Of a stretch of DNA of 64,000 nucleotides, positions 42,637 to 51,044 are shown in pieces. The translations under genes and the position numbers were made by a program. Origin of the DNA: JAJZNI01 sp035624785. GTDB lineage: Bacteria; Chloroflexota; Dormibacteria; Aeolococcales; Aeolococcaceae. Location: assembly GCA_035624785.1 (NCBI GenBank), contig DASPQV010000041.1:1-64000 (forward strand), given 5' to 3'. Each line of letters begins with the position of its first letter. The stretch's first letter is position 1. The notes under the pieces are model-generated. The model had not been told where the DNA came from and made no database searches. It was given only the letters and a program-made list of their open reading frames with translations.

Positions 42637-43266
42637 ATGGCTGATCGCTCCGACAACGTCCTGGTGAGGCCGCCGTTCGCGGCCAACCCGCCGGTGAAGC
42701 TCAACGTCGACGCCAAGATCCTGGGCCTGGTGATCGCCATCCTGGCCTTGGTCGCGGCTCTCCTGACCCTGTTCGCGGGCGGGCTGCTCTCGTTGATCGG
42801 CTTCGCCGGTGGCTTCGCCCCCATCTGGCTGCTCGGGGTCCTGGTGGCCCTGGTGGCGGAGGTGATGGCGGCGGTGGGCGGATTCCAGATGTTCAACGGC
42901 AACCGACGCGGCCGCAACCTGGTCATCTACTCGCTGGCCATCGCCGCTGGCGGGGCCGTGCTGGCGGCGGTGGGCCAGATCATCGCCTACTCCGGCCTGA
43001 TCCTCTATTCCTCCGCCGGGCCGATCGTCGGCCTGATCATCGACCTGATCATCTATGGCGTCCTCTACTACCTGGTGGTGATCAGCCGCTTCCCCGACGC
43101 CGTGCCCCAGGCCAGCCTCATGGGTGCGGCCTACGGGCCGCCGCAGCAGTACGGCGCTCCCCAGCAGTACGCGCCGCCGCAGCAACAGCAGCAGTACAGC
43201 GGGTCGGCGCCATACCAGGGCCCGCCGCCGCAGTACCCGCCGCCACCGCCACCGTCGGGGGCCTAG
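42637..43266 (+). CDS. Four-helix membrane protein with Gln/Pro/Tyr-rich tail (paralog 2)
   Basis: 209 aa. Same layout as the protein at 41618: lead VLVRPPFAANPPVKLNVDAKILGLV, about four helices (about 28-50, 58-85, 95-118, 125-150), YYLVVISRFPDAVP, then a 55-residue tail of YGPPQQYGAPQQYAPP type repeats ending in Pro runs. Such a tail is disordered and sticky, as in proteins that scaffold membrane assemblies. The ribosome site GGAGG precedes ATG 42637. Confidence 0.8.
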   Translation: MADRSDNVLVRPPFAANPPVKLNVDAKILGLVIAILALVAALLTLFAGGLLSLIGFAGGFAPIWLLGVLVALVAEVMAAVGGFQMFNGNRRGRNLVIYSLAIAAGGAVLAAVGQIIAYSGLILYSSAGPIVGLIIDLIIYGVLYYLVVISRFPDAVPQASLMGAAYGPPQQYGAPQQYAPPQQQQQYSGSAPYQGPPPQYPPPPPPSGA

Positions 43267-43287
43267 CCGCCTCGTTCACCTCTGATC

Positions 43288-43320
43288 CGAGGGCCGCGGC
43301 CATGGGGGACGCGGCCCTCG
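43288..43320. terminator. Bidirectional hairpin between converging genes
   Basis: CGAGGGCCGC (43288-43297), a 13-nt loop, GCGGCCCTCG (43311-43320): a perfect 10-bp stem in the 68-bp gap where paralog 2 and the asparaginase gene end. It can serve both transcripts. Confidence 0.65.
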
Positions 43321-43334
43321 CCGTGTCACCGGCC

Positions 43335-44168
43335 CTACCAGCGTGCCGACGCCGTCCCGCTGCGCCAGGCCCAGGTCATGTGCGGGCTGTTGTGGGCGAC
43401 CCCCGGGCGGCCAGCGGCGTCGACCACGATCAGCCCGCCCTGGCCGCCGGCCCGCGAACCCAGCTCGGCGATGACCCGCTCGGCCGCCGGCTGGGCCTCG
43501 ATCCCGGCGGCCATCAGCTCCACGGCGCGGCGGCATCCCGCCAGCCGCACAAAGGCCTCGCCGTGACCGGTGGCGCAGGCCGCCCCCGGTGAGTCTGCGT
43601 AGAAGCCGGCGCCGCAGACGGCGCTGTCACCCACCCGGCCGGGAAGCTTCCCCGCGGTTCCGCCGGTGGAGACCGCCACCGCCAGGCGGCCCTGGCGATC
43701 GCGGCACACCGCCCCCACGGTCCCCGCCGGGCTCGCCGTGCCTGGCCGTGCCGCCCGGCGCAGCTCCTCCGGGTCGATGAGCGGCAGCCCTCGCTCCGCC
43801 GCGAACCGCGAAGCTCCGGCGCCCGCCAGGAGCACGTGACGGCCGTCGTCCAGCAGCGCCCGGGCGATCCGCACCGGGTGGGCGCAGTCCGTGACCATGG
43901 CGACGGCTCCCACCCGGAGGCCCTCGGCCTCCATGACCCCGGCGTCCAGCTCCACCGTGCCCGCGCTGGTGAGCACCGCCCCGATGCCGGCGTTGAACAC
44001 CGGGTCCTCCTCCAGCGCCTCGACGGCGGCGACCGCCGCGGCCAGGGCACCATCGTCCAGGGCGCTGAGCCCGGCAACGAGGGCTCGATCCAGCCCGGCG
44101 TCGAACGTCTCGCGACGAATCCCGGGATTGCGGCGTCCCGCACCGCCGTGGACGATCAGCGTCGCCAT
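43335..44168 (-). CDS. Isoaspartyl peptidase/L-asparaginase (Ntn hydrolase)
   Basis: 277 aa. The plant-type asparaginase/isoaspartyl dipeptidase family: LIVHGGAGR start, NAGIGAVLTSAGTVELDAGVMEAEGLRVGAV, and autoprocessing site before T150 in PAGTVGAVCRD, with STGGT and GHGEAFVR. The precursor cleaves itself so Thr150 becomes the nucleophile. It hydrolyses beta-aspartyl peptides or asparagine. ATG 44168; the divergent his operon starts 86 bp away. Confidence 0.9.
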   Translation of the reverse strand: MATLIVHGGAGRRNPGIRRETFDAGLDRALVAGLSALDDGALAAAVAAVEALEEDPVFNAGIGAVLTSAGTVELDAGVMEAEGLRVGAVAMVTDCAHPVRIARALLDDGRHVLLAGAGASRFAAERGLPLIDPEELRRAARPGTASPAGTVGAVCRDRQGRLAVAVSTGGTAGKLPGRVGDSAVCGAGFYADSPGAACATGHGEAFVRLAGCRRAVELMAAGIEAQPAAERVIAELGSRAGGQGGLIVVDAAGRPGVAHNSPHMTWAWRSGTASARW

Positions 44169-44238
44169 CTTTTCGCATTGTCGGTGGACGGCCGCCCGGC
44201 CCGCCCGGGGCGCTGCCGGGTTCGACTTCAGCCGCGGC

Positions 44239-44244
44239 TAGACT
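44239..44244 (+). promoter_or_regulatory. Possible -10 box of the his operon
   Basis: TAGACT, 10 bp before ATG 44255. The intervening TTTCCCCCCAC has no ribosome site, so hisZ may be read from a leaderless message. No clear -35. Confidence 0.35.
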
Positions 44245-44254
44245 TTCCCCCCAC

Positions 44255-45514
44255 ATGTGCGCTCTGCAGACCCCGGCGCGCGGCCGCGCCGGAGGGTTCA
44301 CGGACTGGGTGGGCCCGGCCGCGGCCTGCCGCCGCCGGGTCGCCGACGCCTTCCTGGACACCTTCTCCGCCTGGGGGTACGAGTACCTGGCGACACCTCT
44401 GGTGGAGCCTCTGGAGACGGTCGCGGCCGGCGTCGGGGGCGGCCGCCAGGCGGACCTCTTCCGCTTCATGGATGCCGACGGCCGCCTGCTCGCCCTGGTC
44501 GGCGAGCGGACGGTCAGCGTGGCCAGGGTGGTGGCCACGCAGCTTCGCACTCGGTCCTTCCCCCTCCGCCTCTGCTACTCGGGCCCGGTGCTCTTCAACC
44601 GCCCGCCCCTCGGCGGCCGCCGTCGCGAGACGATGCAGGCCGGCTGCGAGCTCGTCGGCCATGGTGGCCTGGAGGCGGACGCCGAGTGCCTCGCCGTCGC
44701 CGCCGCCGCCCTCGAGGCGGCCGGGATCACCGGAGTCCAGATCGACGTCGGCCATGCCGATTTCGTGCCCTCGCTGCTCGCCGCGGCTCACCTCGACGCC
44801 GATTCCCGGTCCCGGGTCGCCCGAGCCCTCCGCCACCGCGACCTGGTCGCGGTCGAGACCGCCCTCGAGGGCACCGAGGCCGGCGCCGCGGAGCGGGCGC
44901 TGCTGCTTGCCTTTCCCACTCTCCGCGGCGGTCGCGAGCTCCTCGACTCCGCTGGCGCCCGGCTGTCCGAGGGATGCCGGAGGTCCCTCGACGAGCTGGC
45001 CCGGCTCTGGGACCTGCTCGACACCCACGGGATCACCGACCGGGTCCACCTCGATCTCGGTGCGGTCCGCGACTGGGACTATTACACAGGGCCGACCTTC
45101 GAGCTCTTCAGCGCCGAGCTGGGCTTTCCGCTGGGCAGCGGAGGCCGCTACGACCGGCTGCTCGCCAGCTTCGGGCTGGACGCCCCGGCCACCGGCTTCG
45201 TCCTCCATGTCGACCGCTGCTGCGACGCGCTGCAGCGGAGCAGCGGACCGGTGGCTCCGGCTCCCGTGCTGCGCATCCTCTACGCCCGGGGCCGGGCCGC
45301 AGAGGCGATGGCCGTGGCTGTGGAGCTGCGCCGCCGGGGATTGAGAGTCGCCCTCGATCTGACCCCGGCGGAGGAGTCCGCCTTCGAGCCGGGGGTGCGT
45401 GCCGCCTGGGTCGACGCTGCCGGAGTGCTGAGCTGGCACTGGCCCGGGCACTCGGGGTCCGGTCTCGACGGGCTGGTCGCGGCCATCCCGCTTCTCCGGG
45501 GAGGCCAGCCGTGA
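44255..45514 (+). CDS. hisZ: ATP phosphoribosyltransferase regulatory subunit HisZ
   Basis: 419 aa, a catalytically dead class II aminoacyl-tRNA-synthetase paralog (HisRS-like). It shows the HisZ lead (FTDWVGPAAACRRRVADAFLDTFSAWGYEYLATPLVEPLETV) and RDWDYYTGPTFELF (the HisRS motif), but lacks the tRNA-binding domain. It is needed because hisG next to it is of the short type, and the HisZ-HisG octamer restores feedback control by histidine. GTGA overlap with hisG. Confidence 0.92.
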   Translation: MCALQTPARGRAGGFTDWVGPAAACRRRVADAFLDTFSAWGYEYLATPLVEPLETVAAGVGGGRQADLFRFMDADGRLLALVGERTVSVARVVATQLRTRSFPLRLCYSGPVLFNRPPLGGRRRETMQAGCELVGHGGLEADAECLAVAAAALEAAGITGVQIDVGHADFVPSLLAAAHLDADSRSRVARALRHRDLVAVETALEGTEAGAAERALLLAFPTLRGGRELLDSAGARLSEGCRRSLDELARLWDLLDTHGITDRVHLDLGAVRDWDYYTGPTFELFSAELGFPLGSGGRYDRLLASFGLDAPATGFVLHVDRCCDALQRSSGPVAPAPVLRILYARGRAAEAMAVAVELRRRGLRVALDLTPAEESAFEPGVRAAWVDAAGVLSWHWPGHSGSGLDGLVAAIPLLRGGQP

Positions 45515-46173
45515 GCGGCCTCCGCCTCGCCCTTCCCGCGGGGGCCCTCTTCGAGGATGCGTGCCGGTTGCTCGCCACCGCCGGGGTGGCCGAGGTGGAG
45601 CCGGCCCGTCTCGACCGGCAGCTGCGCATCGTCCAGGGCGACACCGTGGTGGTCAGGGTCCGGCCCACCGACGTGCCCGTCTACGTCGAGATGGGCGCCT
45701 GCGACGCCGGCATCGTGGGCAAGGACGTCCTCTGGGAGTCGTCGAGGGACTGCTACGAGCTGGTGGACCTCGGTTTCGGAGCCTGCCGCATGGTCCTCGC
45801 CGCGCTCGAGGGCTCACCGCTCGCCGCCGGCAGCTGGCCCCAGCCGCTGCGCGCCGCCACCAAGTACCCGGTGTCGGCTCGGCGCTTCTTCGACCGCCTC
45901 GGCGTGGCGGCGGAGCTGATCCGGCTCCACGGCTCGGTGGAGCTGGCCCCGGCGATGGGGCTCGCCGACGCCGTCGTCGACATCACCGCCACCGGCCAGA
46001 CCCTTAGGGCCAATCACCTGGTCGAGGTGGCCGAAGCCGGCCGCTCCACCGCCCGGCTGATCGTCAACCAGGCGTCGCTCAAGACCCGGGGCGATGCGGT
46101 GAACCTTCTGGCCGCGAGCCTGAGACGGGCGGTGCCCACCCCGGGCCCGGGTCCGGAGCCGCTCTCCGCATGA
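45511..46173 (+). CDS. hisG: ATP phosphoribosyltransferase, short form HisG
   Basis: 220 aa, first enzyme of histidine synthesis (ATP + PRPP). Conserved RIVQGDTVVVRVRPTDVPVYVEMGACDAGIVGKDVL, ATKYPVSARRFFDRLGV and VDITATGQTLRANHL. The short form (no C-terminal regulatory domain) matches hisZ upstream. GTG 45511 overlaps the hisZ stop; an ORF that continues upstream of this is a shadow of hisZ. ATGA overlap with hisD. Confidence 0.95.
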   Translation: MSGLRLALPAGALFEDACRLLATAGVAEVEPARLDRQLRIVQGDTVVVRVRPTDVPVYVEMGACDAGIVGKDVLWESSRDCYELVDLGFGACRMVLAALEGSPLAAGSWPQPLRAATKYPVSARRFFDRLGVAAELIRLHGSVELAPAMGLADAVVDITATGQTLRANHLVEVAEAGRSTARLIVNQASLKTRGDAVNLLAASLRRAVPTPGPGPEPLSA

Positions 46174-47525
46174 GTCAGGGGTCGCCGGTGACCGGCGAGG
46201 TCGAGTTGCGCGCCCTCGCGGCCGAGGAGTGGCGGAAGCTGGTGCGCGGCGAGCGCCGCCGGACCGCGCCCCTGCTGGACGGGGAGAACGCCGGCCCGCT
46301 GGCCCGATGGTTCGACCTTCCGATCGCGGCCGATCAGGTGGTGCGGACCATCCTCGATGACGTTGCCGAGAACGGCGATGCCGCCGTCCGGCGCTGGACG
46401 CACCGCCTCGACGGGATCGAGGTGGCCGTGCCCAGGGTCGGCCGGGCCGAGTTCGACCGCGCCTGGGAGGGTGTCGAGCAGCCGCTGCGCAACGCCCTGG
46501 TCGCCGCCGCGGCGCGGATCCGCGAGATCCACGTTCACCAGCTGGACACCGCTTTCAAGGGGACGCCCACGGCTCAGCTCCGTCCGCTTCCGCTGCGCCG
46601 GGTGGGCTGCTACGTCCCCGGGGGGAGGGCCGCCTACCCCAGCACCGTGCTGATGAACGTCATCCCGGCCCAGGTGGCCGCCGTCGCCGAGATCGCCATC
46701 ACCTCCCCTCCCGGCCCGGACGGACGGGTGCACCCGCACGTCCTCGCCGCCGCCCGCCACCTCGGCGTCGACGAGGTCCACGCCATCGGTGGCGCGCAGG
46801 CCATTGGAGCGCTGGCCCACGGCACCGAGAGCGTCGTGGCGGTGGACAAGATCACCGGCCCCGGCAACCTCTTCGTGACCCTGGCCAAGCGGGCCGTCTT
46901 CGGCCTGGTGGGCATCGACTCCCTGGCCGGGCCCAGCGAGATCCTGGTGATCGCCTCGACCGGAGCCGACCCGAGACTGGTCGCCGCCGACCTGGTCTCC
47001 CAGCTGGAGCACGATCCGCTGGCCTGGGCGGTCTGCCTGACCGACGATCCGCCCCTGGCCGAGGCGGTCCGCGCGGCTTTCGCGGAGGAGGCGTCCAGCG
47101 CCGCCCGGTCCGGCATCATCGCCGCCGCCGCCGGACGCCACGGGGCGGTGGTGGTGGTGGAGTCTCTGAACGCCGCGCTGCGGCTCGCCGACGAGTTCGC
47201 CGCCGAGCATCTCTCGCTCCAGGGGGACGCCGCGGAAGCGCTCCGGCATCGGCCCCACACCGCCGGGGCGGTGTACGTGGGGCGGCGCTCGCCGGTGTCG
47301 ATCGGCGACTACGTCGCGGGTCCGAATCACACGCTGCCCACCGGCGGAGCCGCCCGCTTCGGCGGACCGCTCTCGGTCATGGATTTCCAGCGCTGGCCAT
47401 CGGTGGTCGAGCTGTCGGCCGCGGAGTTCGACGCCCTGGCTCCGGTCGCCTGCATACTCGCAGAGGCCGAGGGCCTGCGCGGCCACGAGAGGGCGATCCG
47501 TCTCAGGATGGAGGAACCCGGATGA
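46170..47525 (+). CDS. hisD: Histidinol dehydrogenase HisD
   Basis: 451 aa zinc enzyme that oxidises histidinol to histidine in two steps. Seen: [30 protein letters not shown]-like block, [39 protein letters not shown] and [15 protein letters not shown] (family signature), and the late [11 protein letters not shown]. About 20 residues longer at the N-terminus than many HisD. Overlaps both neighbours by ATGA. Confidence 0.96.
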   Translation: [451 protein letters not shown]

Positions 47526-48103
47526 GCCGGCATGCCGCCGAGGAGCGCATCACCAAGGAGACCAGGATCCGGGTCGAGGTCGAGCTCGACGGCCATGGCG
47601 GTGCCGACGTCGACGTTCCCCTCGCGTTCTTCCGCCACATGCTCGAGTCCCTGATCCGCCACAGCGGCATGGATGTCAGCCTGCACGGCGAGGGCGACGT
47701 CGAGGTCGACTCCCATCACCTCGTCGAGGACTGCGGCCTGGCTCTGGGGGCGGCGATCAGCCGAGCTCTCGGAGACCGGTCCGGCATCCGGCGCTTCGGC
47801 CATGCCTACGCGCCGCTCGACGAGGCCCTGGTGCGCTGCGCCCTGGACTTCTCGAACCGCCCCCACCTCGAGTGGCAGATGCCCGCACTCGCCGGCCGCA
47901 TCAACGATTTCGAGGTCTCCGTCCTCCACGAGTTCGTCCGCGGCCTGGTTCAATCAGCGGGGATCTCCCTCCACCTCGACCTGCTCAGGGGTGTCAACCT
48001 CCATCACATGGCCGAGGCGGCCTTCAAGGCGATCGGGCTGGCCATCCGCGACGGGGTCGGGCTGGTGGGCGGCGGGGTCCCCTCCACCAAGGGTGTGCTG
48101 TGA
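47522..48103 (+). CDS. hisB: Imidazoleglycerol-phosphate dehydratase HisB
   Basis: 193 aa, monofunctional dehydratase. Metal-binding motifs: FFRHMLESLIRHSGMDVS, DSHHLVEDCGLALG, FEVSVLHEFVRGLV and NLHHMAEAAFKAIGLAIRDGV. It lacks the phosphatase half found in enterobacterial HisB. ATGA overlap with hisD. A 100-bp gap with an inverted-repeat element separates it from hisH, the only real break in this operon. Confidence 0.95.
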   Translation: MSRHAAEERITKETRIRVEVELDGHGGADVDVPLAFFRHMLESLIRHSGMDVSLHGEGDVEVDSHHLVEDCGLALGAAISRALGDRSGIRRFGHAYAPLDEALVRCALDFSNRPHLEWQMPALAGRINDFEVSVLHEFVRGLVQSAGISLHLDLLRGVNLHHMAEAAFKAIGLAIRDGVGLVGGGVPSTKGVL

Positions 48104-48141
48104 GCGCGGCCGCGAGCACCCGCCCCCTCGGTGCCCACCCG

Positions 48142-48165
48142 GTTATGGAATATTCTGTCCACAAC
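48142..48165. repeat. Inverted-repeat element, copy 2 of 3
   Basis: GTTATGGA (48142-48149), 8-bp spacer, TCCACAAC (48158-48165), in the hisB-hisH gap. Same arms and spacer as the copies at 512 and 62892; the spacer is AT-rich (ATATTCTG). CCCACCC precedes it, as CCCACCAA precedes copy 1. Confidence 0.6.
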
Positions 48166-48203
48166 TCATCGAATCCAGGGTGCTCCCCCGGTCCCGCCCG
48201 GTG

Positions 48204-48881
48204 ATGCCCACGATCGCCATCGTCGACTATGGGGTCGGCAACCTGCGCAGCGTGGAGAGGGCCCTGTCCCGGGCGGGCGCGGCGGCGCTGATCACCCCCG
48301 ACCCCGATGCCGTGACCGGTGCCGACGGCGTCCTGCTCCCCGGGGTCGGCGCCTTCGCTCCAGCGGCCGCGATGCTGCGCTCCACCGACCTCGGTGCTGC
48401 GGTCGTGGAGGCGGCCCACCGCGGCCGCCCGGTGCTGGGTATCTGCCTCGGCTTCCAGCTCCTCTTCGTGGAGAGCGACGAGGGCGAGGGTGGAGCCGGC
48501 CTGGGCCTCATCCCCGGCCGGGTGACCCGGATCTCCGCCTCCGGCCTGAAGATCCCCCACATGGGCTGGAACCGGCTGCGCCTGCGCCAGCCCGACCCGC
48601 TGCTCGAGGGCGTCGACGACGGTGCGTGGTGCTACTTCGTCCATTCCTACGCCGCCCAGGCGGCTTCCGCCGACGTCGTCGCCACCACCGACTACGGCGG
48701 CGAGATCGCCGCCGTCTGCCGCCGGGGGACGGTCGCCGGGACCCAGTTCCACCCTGAGAAGAGCGGCGCCGCCGGCCTGCGCATGTACGCGAATTGGGTC
48801 GCGGCCTGCAACCAGGGGCGGGTCTCGGCAGGGCCGCCGCTCGCCGGCGGGCAGATTCCAGCCGGGCCGCCGCCCGCCTGA
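48204..48881 (+). CDS. hisH: Imidazole glycerol phosphate synthase subunit HisH
   Basis: 225 aa glutaminase of the HisHF complex. IVDYGVGNLRSVERAL start, nucleophile Cys in LGICLGFQLLFVES, and His/Glu in GTQFHPEKSG are complete. The last 25 residues are a Gly/Pro-rich tail not usual in HisH. ATG 48204 is chosen; a GTG three bases earlier is equivalent. hisA starts 5 bp after its stop. Confidence 0.95.
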   Translation: MPTIAIVDYGVGNLRSVERALSRAGAAALITPDPDAVTGADGVLLPGVGAFAPAAAMLRSTDLGAAVVEAAHRGRPVLGICLGFQLLFVESDEGEGGAGLGLIPGRVTRISASGLKIPHMGWNRLRLRQPDPLLEGVDDGAWCYFVHSYAAQAASADVVATTDYGGEIAAVCRRGTVAGTQFHPEKSGAAGLRMYANWVAACNQGRVSAGPPLAGGQIPAGPPPA

Positions 48882-48886
48882 CCGGC

Positions 48887-49695
48887 ATGCTCGTCATCCC
48901 CGCCATCGACGTCCGCGGAGGTCGTTGTGTCCGCCTGCTCCAGGGGGATTACGGACGCGAGCGGGAATACCCGGACGAGCCGGCCGAGGCGGCGCGGTCG
49001 CTGGTCGAGACGGGGGCCCGGCGGCTGCACGTCGTCGACCTGGACGCCGCTCGGGGCCGGGCGGAGCCGGAGTCGCGGCGGGCGGTGGATCGGATCCTGG
49101 CCGTGGCCGGCGATGCCGGGGTCGAGGTCCAGGTGGGAGGCGGGGTCCGGACCCTCGCCGATGCCGAGCGCTGGCTGGCTGGCGGCGCCAGCCTGGTGAT
49201 CCTGGGCAGCGTCGCGGTTCGCGATCCCGAGGTCGCCGCCGCGATCTGCGGGGCGCTGCCGGGGCGCTGCCTGGTGTCCCTGGACGTCCGCGACCGCGTC
49301 GCCCAGGCCGAGGGCTGGACCGCCGCGGCCGGGAGTGCCGAGGCTCACCTGCGGCGCTGGGGCGGCTGGCCGCTCGCCGGGCTGGTGAGGACCGAGGTCA
49401 GCCGCGATGGCATGCTGGGTGGCCCGGACCTGGATGGCATCGCTGAGACGGTGCGGGCATTCCCCGGGCCGGTCATCGCCGCCGGAGGGGTGACCACGGT
49501 GGACGACGTTGCCCGTCTCGAGGTGGTGGGCGCCGCCGGAGCGATCATCGGCCGGGCCGTCCACGAGGGTGCCTTCGACCTGCGCGCCGCGCTCTCGAGG
49601 TTCGCCAGTCCGGATCGCAGAGCCAGGCGGGGCTCGCCTCCCAGCTCGGCGCGGCTCCGCGCCGGGCTCGCCCCGCGCGTTCGCCAGGAGCGGCG

Positions 49696-49699
<4 letters not shown>
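48887..49699 (+). CDS. hisA: ProFAR isomerase HisA
   Basis: 270 aa (beta-alpha)8 enzyme. VIPAIDVRGGRCVRLLQGDY (first catalytic Asp), VVDLDAARG, VQVGGGVRTLADAERWLAGGASLVILGS and the C-terminal IAAGGVTTVDDVARLEVVGAAGAIIGRAVHEG are as expected. The enzyme usually has about 240 residues; here a 30-residue basic tail follows. ATG 48887; ATGA overlap with hisF. Confidence 0.94.
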
Positions 49700-50450
<751 letters not shown>

Positions 50451-50454
<4 letters not shown>

Positions 50455-50810
50455 TCCGTCCCCCCGATCGCGTTCCCGATTTCAGCCGGGGGCTGATCAC
50501 CGCGGTCGTCCAGGACCAGGCCAGCGCCGAGGTGCTGATGGTCGGCCACATGGACCGCGAGGCCTACGAGACCACCCTGGCCACCGGGCTTGCCACCTTT
50601 CACAGCCGTTCACGGGACCGCCTCTGGGTCAAGGGCGAGACCAGCGGCAACGTCATGGCCGTGCTCGAGATCCGCATCGACTGCGACGGCGACGCGGTCC
50701 TGCTCCGGGTGGCGCCGTCGGGTCCCGCCTGCCACACTGGATCGCGTTCGTGCTTCGAGCCGGTCCCGGAGGCGACGGGCCCGCTGCCGGGCGAGGCTCC
50801 CGAGTCCTAG
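50451..50810 (+). CDS. hisI: Phosphoribosyl-AMP cyclohydrolase HisI
   Basis: 119 aa. Monofunctional zinc hydrolase: LITAVVQDQASAEVLMVGHMDREAYETTLATGLATFHSRSRDRLWVKGETSGNVM, metal/active residues in IDCDGDAVLLRV and CHTGSRSCF. The phosphatase partner HisE is not fused and not seen in the window. GTG 50451 overlaps the hisF stop. Confidence 0.95.
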
Positions 50811-50877
50811 CCGGGAACCGCCCGCAGGCCCTCCGCTGTTCGTGCCTGCCGGCCAACGTACTCCGGAGGAGGCTGGC

Positions 50878-51036
50878 GTGCAGCGAGAGCGCAACTCGGC
50901 GGGCGCGGCGCTCCTCTGCAGGCCGATAATCACCGACGACCGGCCGCTCACCGAGTACCGCTGCCTGGCCCAGCTCTTCCCGAGCGCCCACGACCCCCCG
51001 GTCAGCGATGCCCTGCTCCGGCGCCTGGCACCATAG
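50878..51036 (+). CDS. Small ORF with strong ribosome site (52 aa)
   Basis: Not recognised. GGAGGAGG (50865-50872) stands 5 nt before GTG 50878, one of the strongest ribosome sites here. The peptide (start MQRERNSAGAALLCRP, end SDALLRRLAP) has no membrane segment or repeat. It ends 8 bp before the GH15 gene and is likely co-transcribed with it. It could be a small protein or a translated leader. Confidence 0.45.
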   Translation: MQRERNSAGAALLCRPIITDDRPLTEYRCLAQLFPSAHDPPVSDALLRRLAP

Positions 51037-51044
51037 GCGTTGCG

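Noticed and set aside
44257..45510. Long frame upstream of hisG in the hisG reading frame
   Set aside because: It is a shadow of hisZ; the true hisG start is GTG 45511 overlapping the hisZ stop.
48142..48165. DnaA box or replication origin at the TCCACAAC motif
   Set aside because: TTnTGTCCACA resembles a DnaA box (TTATCCACA) but the motif is single, symmetric with an 8-bp spacer, far from dnaA/dnaN, and recurs in unrelated sites.
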